Source: Maritimibacter sp.
Lineage (GTDB): Bacteria > Pseudomonadota > Alphaproteobacteria > Rhodobacterales > Rhodobacteraceae
Direction of reading: 5' to 3'
Length of the DNA stretch: 64,000 nucleotides
NCBI GenBank assembly: GCA_017792445.1
Contig: CP051232.1
Location: 3,880,001 to 3,944,000, forward strand
This document shows positions 63,645 through 64,000 of this stretch, one piece after another. The notes under the pieces were generated by a model. The model did no database searches, was not told the origin of the DNA, and was given only the letters and a program-made list of their open reading frames with translations. Numbering within the stretch: position 1 is the first letter of the stretch; each line of letters starts with the position of its first letter. The position numbers and the translations under genes were made by a program.

Positions 63645-64000
63645 ATGACCACCGACGCACTCGACAGACCCCGCTTCGCCCGTGACCGTTTCAACCCGCT
63701 GCCGGGATGGGACGGCAGCGACGGCCGCGCGCGAAAGGCCGGGATCGAGATCGAGTTCGGCGGCCTGACCGAACGCGCGGCGGCGGAACTGGCGCAGAAG
63801 GAACTGGGCGGCACGCTGGAGGAACCGGCGCCGCAGTCCTTCGTGGTCAAGGAGTCTGAACTGGGCGATCTGGAGATCTACCTCGACACCGCGCTGCGCA
63901 AGAAATTCAAGGGCCAGTGGGCCCGCGCAGGGCTGGACGCCGGGCGGGCGGTCATCCCGGTCGAACTTGTGACCGCGCCGCTGGCACAGGACAAGCTTGG
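63645..64000 (+). CDS. Amidoligase-family protein, 3' end beyond window
   Basis: ATG at 63645 opens a frame without a stop to the right edge (118 codons visible). RFNPLPGWDGSDGRARKAGIEIEFGGLTE is the start of a putative amidoligase (COOH-NH2 ligase fold) domain; the KAGIEIEF motif is the first conserved strand. Such enzymes form amide bonds and are usually encoded with a partner amidotransferase. The gene is the first after lpxB in the same orientation with a 54-bp gap. The partner cannot be seen. Confidence 0.8.
   Translation, partial: MTTDALDRPRFARDRFNPLPGWDGSDGRARKAGIEIEFGGLTERAAAELAQKELGGTLEEPAPQSFVVKESELGDLEIYLDTALRKKFKGQWARAGLDAGRAVIPVELVTAPLAQDKL

Overview
The window is a GC-rich chromosomal segment (about two thirds G+C by eye) from an alphaproteobacterium, most likely Rhodobacterales (Roseobacter/Rhodobacter relatives). 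The grounds are the rplU-rpmA-GNAT-GNAT-obgE-proB-proA order, an L21 with an Ala/Lys-rich C-terminal extension, a ChpT-type phosphotransferase, the OlsB/OlsA ornithine-lipid pair, a COX15-type heme A synthase, a TRAP transporter, LpxI in the lipid A cluster, and two dispersed repeat families resembling those of this order. No prophage, CRISPR array, insertion sequence or rRNA operon was seen. One tRNA-Ser(CGA) is present. Genes are cut at both window edges.

Layout. 1-1.6 kb: end of a secreted protein gene and a CorC/HlyC-type membrane protein. 1.8-2.9 kb: orphan ferric-iron binding protein with a promoter, an overlapping palindrome and a terminator. 3.0-7.8 kb: TRAP operon led by a fusion of a GntR/FCD regulator to a malate/lactate-type dehydrogenase. 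7.9-9.3 kb: membrane protein, small winged-helix regulator, tRNA-Ser. 9.4-16.1 kb: DUF2059-like protein, ribosomal proteins, two acetyltransferases, ObgE and proline synthesis. 16.1-18.7 kb: ChpT, DUF3553, ornithine-lipid synthesis. 18.7-28.3 kb: housekeeping metabolism (ThiE, TrmJ, heme A synthase, M32 peptidase, enoyl-CoA hydratase, thioesterase, nuclease-like protein, lytic transglycosylase, and an overlapping methyltransferase/DUF3445 pair).

28.3-41.2 kb: two divergent genes for mutually related unknown proteins, XerD with two envelope proteins, aroK-aroB, DoxX, an orphan membrane protein, SSB, a lytic transglycosylase, a proline-racemase-family enzyme, DUF1206 and a TPR protein. 41.2-50.0 kb: a peptide-type ABC transporter operon (binding protein, two permeases, fused double ATPase, secreted VHL-beta-like protein) with an AraC regulator upstream. 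A repeat cluster separates the second permease from the ATPase. 50.1-64.0 kb: miaA, then the envelope run pyrH-frr-uppS-cdsA-dxr-rseP-(41-aa membrane peptide)-bamA-ompH-fabZ-lpxA-lpxI-lpxB and a partial amidoligase gene.

Most genes are ordinary. The points most worth a second look are the regulator-dehydrogenase fusion, the divergent paralogue pair, a TTATCA-N3-TGATAA palindrome shared by two distant loci, the REP/minisatellite/111-bp duplication cluster inside the ABC operon, the enlarged permease there, the VHL-like secreted protein, the Ser/Thr active site of the proline-racemase-family enzyme, and the 41-aa peptide gene.
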